Positions 50,063-60,186 of a stretch of DNA of 64,000 nucleotides are shown in pieces. The stretch comes from Marinobacter orientalis. GTDB taxonomy: Bacteria; Pseudomonadota; Gammaproteobacteria; Pseudomonadales; Oleiphilaceae. The stretch covers positions 1-64,000 of the forward strand of contig NZ_SRZX01000005.1 in the NCBI RefSeq assembly GCF_004792665.1. Reading direction: 5' to 3'. The notes beneath the pieces are model-generated. The model had not been told where the DNA came from and did not search any database. It saw only the letters and a list, made by a program, of their open reading frames with translations. The translations under genes and the position numbers were made by a program. Numbering within the stretch: the stretch's first letter is position 1; the number at the start of each line of letters is the position of its first letter.

Positions 50063-50175
50063 TCTGTTCCACTTCGCCTTAAAATACTCATTCTGACAAT
50101 CAATCGCATTGCCATCCGAATAGGAAAGGAATGCAGAATTAGCTCATATCGGATTATGGGTTTCTCTGCTAATTT

Positions 50176-50207
50176 TTGAGAGTGAGTCCTCTTTGGCTCA
50201 CTCTCAA
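50176..50207. promoter_or_regulatory. Perfect inverted repeat before the acylase gene
   Basis: TTGAGAGTGAG (50176-50186) and CTCACTCTCAA (50197-50207) are perfectly complementary around a 10-base loop, 28 bases before the acylase start. No T-run follows, so a leader hairpin or operator is more likely than a terminator. Confidence 0.5.
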
Positions 50208-50235
50208 GATCACAATGGACAATGGATAAAGGACT

Positions 50236-52944
50236 ATGAAATTACTTCCTAAACCTTTCAGGAATGGCAATAAAGGCGTAGTGAAAGCGGCTGGAGTGGC
50301 GCTGGCCAGCAGCTTTTTGATCGCGGGTTGTTTGTACAGTAGCGGCTCTTCAGCTTCCGAGGGCGCAGTGTCCGATAGGGCAGTTTCCAAAAGCGCAATG
50401 AAGAAACGGCTTTCCCCACCAAACGATAAATATAAGGCAATCATAAGAAGAACGACGAACGGGGTTCCCCATATCAAGGCGGCTAATCTTGCTTCGGCGG
50501 CGTTCGGGCATGGTTATGCGCAGGCCCAGGATAATGTATGTGTATTGGCGGAAGCGATTGTCAAGGCCAGAAGCGAAAGGGCGAAATATTTTGGCCCCGG
50601 TCCGGACACTCAATTTGGTGTGGGACTGAACATCGTCAATGATTTCAGCTATAAGGCACAAAAAATTCACAGTGGTGCTGAAGCCGAGTTTGCGGCACTG
50701 ACTAACGAAAGCCGTGCACTGACTGAGGGCTTTACTGAAGGCTATAATCGTTACGTGACGGAGACGGAGCCGAGCGACCTGCCCGAGGAGTGCAGGGATC
50801 AGGAATGGGTGAAAGTGATTACACCTGCTGATCTTCTGGCCTATTATCGGGTGGTGGGGCAGTACGCCAGTGGGGCTTTATTCGCCACTGGCGCTGTATT
50901 TCTGGCGGTTCCTCCCGGCCAGAGCCCTGCACCGCGTGCGGTAGGTCCGGTTAGCAATGCGGAGGCAGTGGATAAGCTCCTTGAAAACGTCGTGGCAACT
51001 GCCCGGGCCGGGGCGAAATCGGACACCAACTTCTCTGGCACCGGTCTTGCCAGCAACGCCTGGGGGATAGGTAAATCCATGACCGAGCAGGGGCGTGGCG
51101 CCCTCCTGGCAAATCCGCATTTCCCCTACACAGGACATCGTCGCCTTTACGAGGTGCAGATGACAGTGCCGGGTTATCTTAATGTTCATGGCGCCGGGCT
51201 TTTGGGTACAGCTATTCCACTGATCAACTTCAACGCGAATCTGGCCTGGTCCCATACCAATACCGCAAGCCGTCAGTTTACCTGGTACGAATTGGTGCTC
51301 AAGGATGGCGACAACCTTGCGTACGTAAAGGACGGTGTTGAGAAGCCGATCACCACCGAGACCTACCAGATTGATGTAAGTGTGGACGGTATGGCTGAAC
51401 CTCTGGTTCTGGAGAGAACCTTTTACTTCTCCGAGTACGGGCCAATGATTGCGGCGAATGCCCTCAGCAACCAGTTGCCAGCCTGGAGTGATAATGGAGC
51501 ACTGAATTCTTCAGCACCTGTGGCGCATACCTATCGTGATGCCAATCCCGATACAGGTGGGCTGCTCGAAACCTGGCTGCAGATGAGCCGGGCCAGCAAT
51601 CTTGATGAATTCCAGAGCATCTTCAAAAATTGCGGCTCCACCTTGTGGACCAACACGGTCTACGCTGATGATCAGGGCAATGCCTTTTATATAGACAGCA
51701 GCTCCGTACCAAACCTCTCGCAAGAAGCTCAGGCATTGGTCAACCTCAGGAGGGCAGTCAGCCCCGCCTATGCCGGTCTTTTCGATCAGGGTGTCACCTT
51801 GCTGGATGGCAGTTGGTCGCAGGAAGACTGGATTGAAACTGAATGCGGTCCGCTGGTGCCCTATGAGCAGAAACCAAAACTGGTGCGTTCAGACTGGGTT
51901 CAGAACTCCAACAGCAGCCATTGGGCCACGAATCCGGATGACTTCCTGACAGGTTTCTCACCGCTTTTCGGTGATGAGGAAGCACCGATCAACGCCCGTA
52001 CCCGGCTGGGCCTCAAGATGCTTCAGAACCCCATGGATCCGGGTTTCGCCGATGCACCGCTACCTGCTGGCCAGGATGGGAAATTCAGTGCCGAAGAGCT
52101 GGTCGGTGTAATCTGGAACAACCGCGCCTGGTATGCAGAACAGTTCCTGCCCGAACTTCTGGAGCGCTGTGATGCGATTGGAAATACCGCCGTCAATGGA
52201 GTCGACCTGTCGTCATGGTGCGCTCCTCTGGGTTCATGGGATGGGTTGTACAACCGGGACAGCGTGGGCGCGCACATCTTCCGGGTGTTCATGGCGAACT
52301 ATCTGGGCGATATGAGCACAGATCTGACGACACCCTTCAACCCCGCCGCCCCGGTAGCAACACCTGCGGACCCATCGCGGGACAACGCCGGTACCGCTGA
52401 CGACACCATGCTGCTGGCGCTCGCTGATGGTGTTACTGTCCTGCAGTCCCAGAGCATATTGCCGACGGATGCCCTTGGTGACCTCCAGTACCACCGTCCT
52501 TCGGGCGGGGTGGTGCCGGGTAGTGACGGTATTCCTTACTTCCAGACTCAACCGATCCCATGGCATGGCGGAGATGAGAGGGTTGATGGGGCTTTCAACG
52601 CGATCGGTGTGGCGCCGGATGAATTCGCTGAAGACACCCGCTTCCCGCGGATTGCTCCGACTATTATTCCGAACACTGCAGGGCTCTCCGACGGTACAGA
52701 CGGAGTCGATGGGTGGCTGGTGGCTCAGGGCACCAGCTGGCTCTTCGGCCTGGAGTTCACCAAAAAGGGCCCGGAAGCCTATGGCCTTGTGAGCTACTCC
52801 CAGTCTACTGATGCCATGTCCCCGTTCTTTAGCGATCAGAGTGAGCGTTATTCCAACAAGGCCTACCGCCAGCTGGTATTCACTGAAAAAGATATTCAGG
52901 CAAACCTGTTGCCGCAGGGCAAGACAGTGATTACACAGGAGTGA
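50236..52944 (+). CDS. Penicillin-acylase-family Ntn hydrolase, predicted lipoprotein
   Basis: The 902-residue precursor has a lipobox LIAGC (Cys32) and should be anchored to a membrane. The Ntn-hydrolase nucleophile Ser273 lies in GLASNAW, where autoprocessing would split alpha and beta chains. The beta chain has HTNTASRQFTWYEL-type features of acylases such as PvdQ, QuiP and aculeacin acylase. Members remove acyl chains from N-acyl compounds (homoserine lactones, lipopeptides, penicillins); which one is unknown. The alpha-chain region has GHGYAQAQDNVCVL. Convergent with the VolA-like gene and sharing its terminator. Confidence 0.9.
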   Translation: MKLLPKPFRNGNKGVVKAAGVALASSFLIAGCLYSSGSSASEGAVSDRAVSKSAMKKRLSPPNDKYKAIIRRTTNGVPHIKAANLASAAFGHGYAQAQDNVCVLAEAIVKARSERAKYFGPGPDTQFGVGLNIVNDFSYKAQKIHSGAEAEFAALTNESRALTEGFTEGYNRYVTETEPSDLPEECRDQEWVKVITPADLLAYYRVVGQYASGALFATGAVFLAVPPGQSPAPRAVGPVSNAEAVDKLLENVVATARAGAKSDTNFSGTGLASNAWGIGKSMTEQGRGALLANPHFPYTGHRRLYEVQMTVPGYLNVHGAGLLGTAIPLINFNANLAWSHTNTASRQFTWYELVLKDGDNLAYVKDGVEKPITTETYQIDVSVDGMAEPLVLERTFYFSEYGPMIAANALSNQLPAWSDNGALNSSAPVAHTYRDANPDTGGLLETWLQMSRASNLDEFQSIFKNCGSTLWTNTVYADDQGNAFYIDSSSVPNLSQEAQALVNLRRAVSPAYAGLFDQGVTLLDGSWSQEDWIETECGPLVPYEQKPKLVRSDWVQNSNSSHWATNPDDFLTGFSPLFGDEEAPINARTRLGLKMLQNPMDPGFADAPLPAGQDGKFSAEELVGVIWNNRAWYAEQFLPELLERCDAIGNTAVNGVDLSSWCAPLGSWDGLYNRDSVGAHIFRVFMANYLGDMSTDLTTPFNPAAPVATPADPSRDNAGTADDTMLLALADGVTVLQSQSILPTDALGDLQYHRPSGGVVPGSDGIPYFQTQPIPWHGGDERVDGAFNAIGVAPDEFAEDTRFPRIAPTIIPNTAGLSDGTDGVDGWLVAQGTSWLFGLEFTKKGPEAYGLVSYSQSTDAMSPFFSDQSERYSNKAYRQLVFTEKDIQANLLPQGKTVITQE

Positions 52945-53000
52945 GATCGCACTACAAGTAATTGCAGGTCCTTCTCTGATTCTGCGATCTTCAGCACCAA

Positions 53001-53039
53001 AAAAAGCCCCGGAATTCTTATGTCTTCCGGGGCTTTTTT
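53001..53039. terminator. Bidirectional terminator between acylase and lipase genes
   Basis: AAAAAGCCCCGGAA and TTCCGGGGCTTTTT pair perfectly around a 10-base loop, with T-runs on both strands. It serves the two convergent genes. Confidence 0.92.
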
Positions 53040-53069
53040 GTTATCGGAATGGATTCCGAGTTGCTGTTG

Positions 53070-55874
53070 TTACGGGTTTTGTGGCGTCGGTTCGTTGTCT
53101 TTCACGAAGTTGGCATTATTAAACCCGATTGACCCACCATCACTTGCAAAGAACGAAATGATATTGGTTGCCATATCAGCAAATACAGCGGTGCCTGCCT
53201 GATCTTCAGGCTGAATAATGGTGTTATGAGTCCCTGCTTCAAAGCGAACCACGTTGGCGCCAGCGCCCGCAACTGTGGCTTCAGTGGCATTTCCGGCAAT
53301 GGTGGTGGCTTCCAGTTGCATGATCAGTGGCTCTGTTCCAGCCAGTGGTGCAGGAAGGGCCATTCCAAGTGGAGCGGTGTAGTCACCGGCGTAAGCGACA
53401 TCGGCTGCTACCGGAACAGTCCGGTCCTGCGTCGAGCGGTTCGTGCCGTCACCATAGATTTCATTCAGGTATAGCTGGGTTCCACCGACGACAAGAGAAC
53501 CGGCAAAGTTATGGGGTTCTACGCTGTCCAGGGATGCCTGAGCGACGTTGAAGAACAACTCCAGATTGCTGGTTCCCTGAGTAAGCCCGGACTGCCCGAG
53601 GCCAGCAAGAATCCGCGGCGCGATTGACTGCGAGTTCTCCAGCAGTTTGGCGATACCAGCACCCGGGGCGACGAAGGCCGCTGCGGTGAACGGGATCAGA
53701 TTACTGTTACCGATGGTTGCTTCCTGGGCGGCATCGTTAACCAATGTGACCAGTGAGGTGCCAAGGATGCCGCCGAGTGAATGGCCGACGTAGTAAACTT
53801 TTGACTGGCCGGTACCATCTAGCTGGACGTCGACATCGTCTACGAATCCGTTGCCATCAATGTCTAACAGGTTAAGGTTTACAAGACTGGCATTAAGGTT
53901 GAGAAGATCGACTACGCCCTGACGATTATTATCGCGGGCCGCCGGCAGATTCGACAGATTGAGGAAGAACTGAGCAGAAGAACCTACCGCTTCCTCCACC
54001 TCAGTAGAGTACTGCATGCGGGCTGGGTCCCCGGTTGCGGTCTGCCCCCAGCCAAAATGCCTTTCATTCATAGGTAGTGGGCTATCTGCAAATGTACCGT
54101 CTTGCTGTTGGACTACATCCACGCTGAAGGGCAGCGAAGGATCGAGTTCGCCTGTGGCAAGTTTAGGAGCGATACCGTGCATCGGGAGGTCCATAGCAAC
54201 AGTGATATAGCAGGACCCTGCCAACTGATTTCCCAAAGCGAGGCTGTGAGAACGATTGCCAAAAATACCATGCTGATAGATGACTACGTCATAAGGCCCA
54301 GCGCAAGCTGTGGTGGCCTCGTCAGGGACGGAAAGCATAAGTGGTACAAAGACGATGTCCTGTTGTCCGGCAAACGGATAACGGTAGGTGATTTTGTCTG
54401 ATGGAGGAGTGGTTCCTGGATCATTGCCTGCACCTGCATCAATGATGCCGCCGACAGTCGTAGACGCTTTCCATGTTGCATTAAGATTGGACGGATCTGT
54501 AGCCGTCGGGACAGGCAAGTAATAGGGCAGTTGAATGCCTGCCTGGATAATTTGGCCGGGGTTTGCTGATTCGCCCAGTGCATCGCTGGCGGCAATGCGA
54601 GTATCCTCAATTAAGTTTATATCGCGAGGCGTGGGATTACTGAAGTCGGCGCCATTAGTTGCGAGGCTTGCTTCAGTTCCTGCGGCCCGCTCCTTGAGTG
54701 TCGGAGAAACGCTCTCTGCCTCGCCGACAGCCTGACCGGCAACTTGCGCAAGAGTTCCGTACTGTTGTGAAGGATCCAGTTGCTCGAATGTGTCCGCATT
54801 GGCTGCCAAGTATTTTGCAATGGCTTCTTGACGAGTCGAAACGATGGAGTTTTTGTAAAAGAACTGGGCAGGGGATGTCGCAGCTTCAAGCACATCCTCA
54901 GTGCCACCGGTTGTGAACGTAAGAGTCAGAGCAAGACTGTCCGCAGTCAATGGAGGCAGACCTGCGGCTTCACGGCTGTTGTTGGTTAGCGCGTTGAAGT
55001 ACCCGGTCGCCAGGCTTTCCCAACCCTGGATAGCGCCACGAACCGGGGCTAATGCGGCGTTACCAAGCGGCTCATCTGGATTGCTGATATTTTGGTAGGA
55101 GGGTGAGCCGACAATAGGGTCCCCTGCATCGTCCTCAATTTCGTTGGTTACGACGACCAGGTATTTCTTCTTGGGATCCAGCGGGCGCAAGGGTGTTATG
55201 CGCAGGACATTGTCTGTGCCACCATCCAGGGAAACGATTTCGGCACGAAACTCGTTATTGAAATCAAATACCGCTCCAGCGGTTTCCGGACTGGGGTTTT
55301 GTTGCGCAGCGCGGAAGGCAAGTCCCAGATCAAAAGTGGGGGTTTCTCCGGGGAAGGAGGTCCTCTCAGGCGCGGGGATTTCACCTTCCTCAACCAGTTC
55401 ATTGATCAGCTTGGTGTAATGACTTCCATTATTCAACAGAGAGTCACCACCGGGAAAGTCCAGCGAAAGGAGAAAAACGTTCTGCTGGGGGTTCGGTGCA
55501 GGTGCTCCGCCAGCACCTTCGATGACAGACGTGTAATTCAGGGTATTCGGATCGACCGATGCAGAGAGTTTGATGTCGAACTGAGCTGTCGTGGATGAAC
55601 CATCCATAAAGTCCAGCGCGTTAGTAATAGCATTCTCATCAGAGCCATTCAGCGTGCCGTCCGCGCCGGCGCCCTGAGCAAACTGAAGATCTGTCGGAAC
55701 AGGAAGCTCACTGGTAAGAGGATTAAAAACGGGCCAGGTTTTTCCTGTAAAATCCGGATTGGTAATCTGCGGACTAGGATTAGCGTTTTTGGACCCTGAG
55801 CCGGCGCTGTCAAAGCAACCTGTAAGCCCAACGGAAGAAGCCACGGCAAGACTTATTAGAGTTTTCTTGAGCAT
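53070..55874 (-). CDS. VolA-like lipase lipoprotein
   Basis: The 934-residue precursor has lipobox LTGC (Cys20) and an N-terminal bacterial virulence-factor lipase region (about 40-450, PF12262 type). A C-terminal alpha/beta hydrolase carries the nucleophile Ser699 in GHSLGG. VolA of Vibrio cholerae is a surface lipoprotein that cleaves lysophospholipid to release fatty acids, and this is the closest functional model I can name. A catalytic His is probably in FEAGTHNTII near the C-terminus. Marinobacter lives on lipids, so nutritional use is plausible. Confidence 0.88.
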   Translation of the reverse strand: MLKKTLISLAVASSVGLTGCFDSAGSGSKNANPSPQITNPDFTGKTWPVFNPLTSELPVPTDLQFAQGAGADGTLNGSDENAITNALDFMDGSSTTAQFDIKLSASVDPNTLNYTSVIEGAGGAPAPNPQQNVFLLSLDFPGGDSLLNNGSHYTKLINELVEEGEIPAPERTSFPGETPTFDLGLAFRAAQQNPSPETAGAVFDFNNEFRAEIVSLDGGTDNVLRITPLRPLDPKKKYLVVVTNEIEDDAGDPIVGSPSYQNISNPDEPLGNAALAPVRGAIQGWESLATGYFNALTNNSREAAGLPPLTADSLALTLTFTTGGTEDVLEAATSPAQFFYKNSIVSTRQEAIAKYLAANADTFEQLDPSQQYGTLAQVAGQAVGEAESVSPTLKERAAGTEASLATNGADFSNPTPRDINLIEDTRIAASDALGESANPGQIIQAGIQLPYYLPVPTATDPSNLNATWKASTTVGGIIDAGAGNDPGTTPPSDKITYRYPFAGQQDIVFVPLMLSVPDEATTACAGPYDVVIYQHGIFGNRSHSLALGNQLAGSCYITVAMDLPMHGIAPKLATGELDPSLPFSVDVVQQQDGTFADSPLPMNERHFGWGQTATGDPARMQYSTEVEEAVGSSAQFFLNLSNLPAARDNNRQGVVDLLNLNASLVNLNLLDIDGNGFVDDVDVQLDGTGQSKVYYVGHSLGGILGTSLVTLVNDAAQEATIGNSNLIPFTAAAFVAPGAGIAKLLENSQSIAPRILAGLGQSGLTQGTSNLELFFNVAQASLDSVEPHNFAGSLVVGGTQLYLNEIYGDGTNRSTQDRTVPVAADVAYAGDYTAPLGMALPAPLAGTEPLIMQLEATTIAGNATEATVAGAGANVVRFEAGTHNTIIQPEDQAGTAVFADMATNIISFFASDGGSIGFNNANFVKDNEPTPQNP

Positions 55875-56170
55875 GGGGTGGAACCTTTTCCTGTTGTTGT
55901 GTCGTTATTTTCGGCAGCTGACGGGGCCGGTCTGGCCCGGTAAACCCGTTGTCAGTGGCCTGTTCTGCTTATCTTTTTGTCTGAAATTCTGGCCAGCGAT
56001 CTGTGCCAATTTCTGTATCTTTGACTATAGCGAGAGTAAGGCAACAGTTGATCGCTCTAAAGTGTGATTCTGGCCATTGGAAGCCCACCCGCACGGTCGG
56101 AGTTCGGCTTCATTGAAAAATAGTTTGCCCCGGGAGGTTTGTCGAGTCCTTCCGAGGGCCTGCAGCCCGC
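55875..56170. other. Intergenic stretch holding the VolA-like promoter
   Basis: No convincing frame or RNA is seen in 296 bases. On the minus strand it must hold the promoter of the lipase gene; a TATAGT hexamer (complement of ACTATA near 56024-56029) may be its -10, but no good -35 is present. No terminator for the enoyl-CoA hydratase gene is clear. Confidence 0.4.
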
Positions 56171-56944
56171 CTAACTGAAGTTTGAGAAGTCCGGCTTTCT
56201 TTTTTCCGTAAAGGCCTTGATGGCTTCGGCGTTTTCCGGCGATTCCAGGCGTTCTGCAAACCGTTTTCCCTCGGCCAGCATGGTGGTTTTCAGATCATCT
56301 GCGTTGGCCTTGTTCAGCAGTTCCCGGGTGGCGCGGATGGCGGCAGGCGGCTGGGCCGCAATCCTGGCGCAGGCTTCCAGCGCAGAGGCTTCCGTCCGGG
56401 CCGGCTCGCACACGCGACTGATCAGGCCCATGTGCAGGGCTTCATCGGCGCTGAAGGCGTCGCCCAGCATCAGCAGTTCCGCTGCGCGTACCCGACCAAG
56501 CCAGGCGGGCAGCAGCAGGCTGGAGCCTCCTTCCGGGCACAGTCCCAGGGAGGCGAAGGGCATCTGGAAGCGGGTGTTGTTGCCGGCGAACACCATGTCG
56601 CAGTGCAGCAGCATGGTGGTGCCAATACCCACGGCCGGGCCGTTTACGGCTGCGATGATGGGTGTGTTGGTGGTCGCCAGCAGGAACAGGAAACGCCCCA
56701 CCGGTGTGTTTTCGAAATCGCCGGGCAGGCCGGCGGCAAAATCGGCCAGGTCGTTGCCGGCGGTGAAGCAGTCTTCGCTGCCGGTGTAAAGAATGCAGCG
56801 AATATCGCTGTCTTGCTGGGCCTGTTCAATGGCCTCGCCGAGGGCAGTGTACATATCATGGGTGAGGGCGTTTTTGCGGTCCGGGCGGTTGATGCGGACC
56901 GTCAGAATATGATTGTTCTTTTTGGTGAGGACGAGGTCGGTCAC
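56171..56944 (-). CDS. Enoyl-CoA hydratase/isomerase family protein
   Basis: The 257-residue crotonase-fold protein has the oxyanion-hole blocks TAGNDLADF and NGPAVGIGTTMLLHCDMVF and the catalytic region LGLCPEGGSSLLLP. It resembles delta3,delta2-enoyl-CoA isomerase or a short-chain hydratase; with one evident catalytic Glu, isomerase activity is possible. It acts on CoA thioesters in beta-oxidation. Monocistronic, divergent from the fumarase gene. Confidence 0.9.
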   Translation of the reverse strand: MTDLVLTKKNNHILTVRINRPDRKNALTHDMYTALGEAIEQAQQDSDIRCILYTGSEDCFTAGNDLADFAAGLPGDFENTPVGRFLFLLATTNTPIIAAVNGPAVGIGTTMLLHCDMVFAGNNTRFQMPFASLGLCPEGGSSLLLPAWLGRVRAAELLMLGDAFSADEALHMGLISRVCEPARTEASALEACARIAAQPPAAIRATRELLNKANADDLKTTMLAEGKRFAERLESPENAEAIKAFTEKRKPDFSNFS

Positions 56945-57146
56945 GGTGTCTCCTGCGATGAAATAATCGAAGATGGCGACGATGTTACATTTTTTCGTGG
57001 CTGTTTAGCCAAGATTCCGGTTAAAAACCTTCGCCGTCTGTCTGATCCCGCGTTTTCGGATTTTCTGGTAAACTTCGCGCTTCTGTTTTTCGAGCTTTCA
57101 CAGTTTTTACAACCCCGATCGATAAACCTGACCTGATGAGACGCCT

Positions 57147-58661
57147 ATGACCACCGTAATCCGCCAGGACGACCTGATTGAGAGCGTAGCGGACGCGCTG
57201 CAGTTCATTTCCTACTACCACCCGAAAGATTTTATTCAGGCAGTGTACGAGGCCTATCAGAGGGAAGAATCCCAGGCGGCGAGGGATGCCATGGCGCAGA
57301 TCCTGATCAACTCCCGCATGTGTGCCCAGGGCAAGCGGCCGATCTGTCAGGACACCGGCATTGTGACGGTGTTCGTCACCATCGGCATGGATGTCCAGTG
57401 GGATGCCGACATGGCGCTGGACGACATCATCAATGAAGGCGTACGCCGGGCTTACACCAATGCTGACAATGTATTGCGGGCGTCGGTATTGGCAGATCCG
57501 GACGGCAAGCGTGCCAATACCAAGGACAATACGCCGGCTGTTATCCACTACAAAGTGGTGCCGGGCAATACCGTGGATGTGCACGTGGCCGCCAAGGGCG
57601 GTGGTTCTGAAGCCAAGTCCAAGTTTGCCATGCTGAATCCGTCGGACTCGGTGGTGGACTGGGTACTGAAGATGGTGCCGCAGATGGGTGCTGGCTGGTG
57701 TCCGCCGGGAATGCTGGGTATCGGTATCGGCGGTACCGCCGAGAAGGCAATGGAACTGGCAAAGGAATCCCTGCTGGACCCGATCGATATTCATGATCTG
57801 CAGGCCCGTGGTGCCTCGAATCGCGCTGAAGAGCTGCGTCTGGAGCTGTTCGAGAAAGTTAACGAGCTGGGCATTGGCGCTCAGGGCCTGGGCGGCCTGA
57901 CCACGGTTCTGGACGTGAAAGTGAAGGATTATCCCACCCACGCCGCCAACAAGCCGGTGGCGATCATTCCGAACTGCGCCGCCACCCGTCACGCGCACTT
58001 CGTACTGGATGGCTCCGGCCCCTCACTGCAGACTCCGCCGAGCCTGGAAGACTGGCCGGAAATTACCTGGGAAGTGGGGGACAGCGTGCGCCGCGTGAAC
58101 CTGGATACGGTGACACCGGAAGATGTGAAAGACTGGAAGCCGGGCGAAACCGTGCTGCTTTCCGGCAAGATGCTGACCGGTCGCGACGCTGCCCACAAGA
58201 AGATGGTGGATATGATCGAACGCGGTGAAGAGCTGCCGGTGGATCTGAAAGGCCGTTTCATCTATTACGTGGGCCCTGTCGATCCGGTGCGTGAAGAAGT
58301 GGTTGGCCCCGCAGGCCCCACCACCGCGACCCGAATGGACAAGTTCACCCGCACCATGCTGGAGCAAACCGGCCTTACCGGCATGATCGGCAAGGCCGAG
58401 CGTGGTCAGGTGGCGATTGATGCCATTCGCGAGTTTGGCGCTGTCTACCTGATGGCGGTTGGTGGCTCTGCCTACCTGGTCTCCAAGGCCATCAAGCACG
58501 CCGAAGTAGTGGCCTTCGAGGAGCTGGGTATGGAAGCCATCTACGAGTTTGAAGTGGAAGACATGCCGGTCACGGTAGCGGTCGACTCCAAAGGCTCCTC
58601 CGTCCACCAGACCGGGCCCGCCGAATGGCATGAGAAGATCATCGCCGCAAAAGCGGTCTGA
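57147..58661 (+). CDS. Class I fumarate hydratase (4Fe-4S)
   Basis: The 504-residue enzyme interconverts fumarate and malate in the citric acid cycle using a 4Fe-4S cluster. Cluster region cysteines are in ICQDTGIVTVFV, GWCPPGM and IPNCAATRHAHF. The N-terminal alpha domain runs to about 285 and the C-terminal beta domain begins near 325 (LSGKMLTGRDAAHKKM). It is of the fused FumA/FumB type, slightly shorter than E. coli FumA (548). It is oxygen- and iron-sensitive, making it a typical target of iron-sparing RNAs, though no link to the putative small RNA is shown. Confidence 0.95.
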   Translation: MTTVIRQDDLIESVADALQFISYYHPKDFIQAVYEAYQREESQAARDAMAQILINSRMCAQGKRPICQDTGIVTVFVTIGMDVQWDADMALDDIINEGVRRAYTNADNVLRASVLADPDGKRANTKDNTPAVIHYKVVPGNTVDVHVAAKGGGSEAKSKFAMLNPSDSVVDWVLKMVPQMGAGWCPPGMLGIGIGGTAEKAMELAKESLLDPIDIHDLQARGASNRAEELRLELFEKVNELGIGAQGLGGLTTVLDVKVKDYPTHAANKPVAIIPNCAATRHAHFVLDGSGPSLQTPPSLEDWPEITWEVGDSVRRVNLDTVTPEDVKDWKPGETVLLSGKMLTGRDAAHKKMVDMIERGEELPVDLKGRFIYYVGPVDPVREEVVGPAGPTTATRMDKFTRTMLEQTGLTGMIGKAERGQVAIDAIREFGAVYLMAVGGSAYLVSKAIKHAEVVAFEELGMEAIYEFEVEDMPVTVAVDSKGSSVHQTGPAEWHEKIIAAKAV

Positions 58662-58676
58662 TACTCCCGGCCGGAA

Positions 58677-60131
58677 TTACGACGAACAACTGATGCTGAG
58701 GTGCTTCCCCCAATTCGGGGGAGGCGCCGCGTACTCCTCGAAATGCGGCTGTTCGTCGAACGGCTTCTTCAGCACCTCCAGCAGCTCCTTCATCGGCTTG
58801 TAGTCCCCGCTCTGTGCTTCCAGGATCACCTGCTGTGCCAGGTAGTTTCTCAGAATGTACTTGGGGTTCACTTTGCGCATCTGGTATTCCCGCTCGTCAT
58901 GGGCACGGGTTTCCGATTGCAGGCGCCGTTCATAGCGTTCCAGCCACTCATCCGCCACGCTGCGATCCACAAACAGATCACGGATCGGGGCCGAGCCACG
59001 GGAGATGAGGCTGGAAAGCCCCCGGAAGAACAGGGTGTAGTCCACATGGTGCTCGTGCAGCATGCTGAAGGTATCCATGATCAGGCTCAGGTCGGATTCA
59101 TCCTCCAGCGCCAGCCCCAGCTTGTCCCGCATGTTCTGCAGGAAGCGTTCGTTGTAGGCCACCTCATAACGCCGCAGCCCCCGACGCACATCATCTTCGT
59201 TCATCACCGGCAGCAGCGCATTGGCCAGATACTGGCAGTTCACGAAACCGATGTTGGGCTGGCGATTGTAGGCGTAGCGGCCACCCTGGTCAGTGTGGTT
59301 GCAGATGTAACCGGCGTCGAAATCGTCCAGAAACGCGTAGGGGCCATAGTCAAAGGTATCACCGATGATCGACATGTTGTCGCTGTTCATCACGCCGTGA
59401 CAGAACCCCACTGCCTGCCAGTCCGCGATCATCCGCGCCGTGCGCTCGACCACCTCAACGAACCAGCGCTGGTAACGCTCGTCCTGCGGCAGATCAATCA
59501 GGTGAGGAAAGTGCAGCGCAATCACATGCTCCATCAGGGCCCGCAGGGTCTCCTCGCCTTCATGATGCGTCGCAAACTCAAAATGCCCGAAGCGGATATG
59601 GCTTTGGGCCACCCGCATCAGCGCCGCCGCGGTCTCAATTGACTCCCGCCGCACCGGATCCCTGGCACTCACCATAAACAACGCCCGCGTGGTACGAATG
59701 CCCAGCGCCGCCATCGCCTCACTGCACAGATACTCCCGAATGGTAGAGCGAAGCACCGCCTTGCCATCACCGAACCGCGAATAGGGCGTCATCCCGGCCC
59801 CCTTGAGATGCCAGTCCCAACGCCGCCCGTCCGGGCCAATGGTCTCCCACAACAACAATCCACGGCCATCCCCCAGATCCGGGTTATACATCCCGAACTG
59901 ATGCCCCGTGTACTTCATCGCCACCGGATCCATCCCCTCCAGCAATTCCGTCCCGGCACCCACACCGGTCCACTGCTGCGGATTCTCCGAGTGAAAACCC
60001 ATCTCCCGGGCCAGATCATCGTTAAAACACACCATCCGCGCATCTTTCAGCGGTGTTGGCTGCACCCGCGTATAAAAACTGTCCGGTAGCTCAAGATAGC
60101 GATGTTCGATTTTAAAACCGTTGCTGCTCAT
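58677..60131 (-). CDS. selO: Protein adenylyltransferase SelO (YdiU)
   Basis: SelO is a pseudokinase-fold enzyme that transfers AMP to Ser, Thr or Tyr of proteins involved in redox homeostasis. The 484-residue length matches E. coli YdiU (478). Family marks are YAGHQFGMYNPDLGDGRG-like KYTGHQFGMYNPDLGDGRG, LKGAGMTPYSRFGDGKAVLR and GVMNSDNMSIIGDTFDYGPY with the metal-binding Asn/Asp. ATG 60131 is chosen by homology; a longer frame to 60281 runs into a palindromic repeat. The gene converges on the fumarase gene with a 15-base gap. Confidence 0.95.
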   Translation of the reverse strand: MSSNGFKIEHRYLELPDSFYTRVQPTPLKDARMVCFNDDLAREMGFHSENPQQWTGVGAGTELLEGMDPVAMKYTGHQFGMYNPDLGDGRGLLLWETIGPDGRRWDWHLKGAGMTPYSRFGDGKAVLRSTIREYLCSEAMAALGIRTTRALFMVSARDPVRRESIETAAALMRVAQSHIRFGHFEFATHHEGEETLRALMEHVIALHFPHLIDLPQDERYQRWFVEVVERTARMIADWQAVGFCHGVMNSDNMSIIGDTFDYGPYAFLDDFDAGYICNHTDQGGRYAYNRQPNIGFVNCQYLANALLPVMNEDDVRRGLRRYEVAYNERFLQNMRDKLGLALEDESDLSLIMDTFSMLHEHHVDYTLFFRGLSSLISRGSAPIRDLFVDRSVADEWLERYERRLQSETRAHDEREYQMRKVNPKYILRNYLAQQVILEAQSGDYKPMKELLEVLKKPFDEQPHFEEYAAPPPNWGKHLSISCSS

Positions 60132-60186
60132 AATGAATCTTGTCTGTTTTACTGAGTAGTTAACTCCCAAGTCTGAGAGCGGTGGT

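Noticed and set aside
56432..57136. 234-codon plus-strand frame antisense to the enoyl-CoA hydratase gene
   Set aside because: It is composed of low-complexity Gly/Gln/Glu translation and overlaps a clear crotonase gene.
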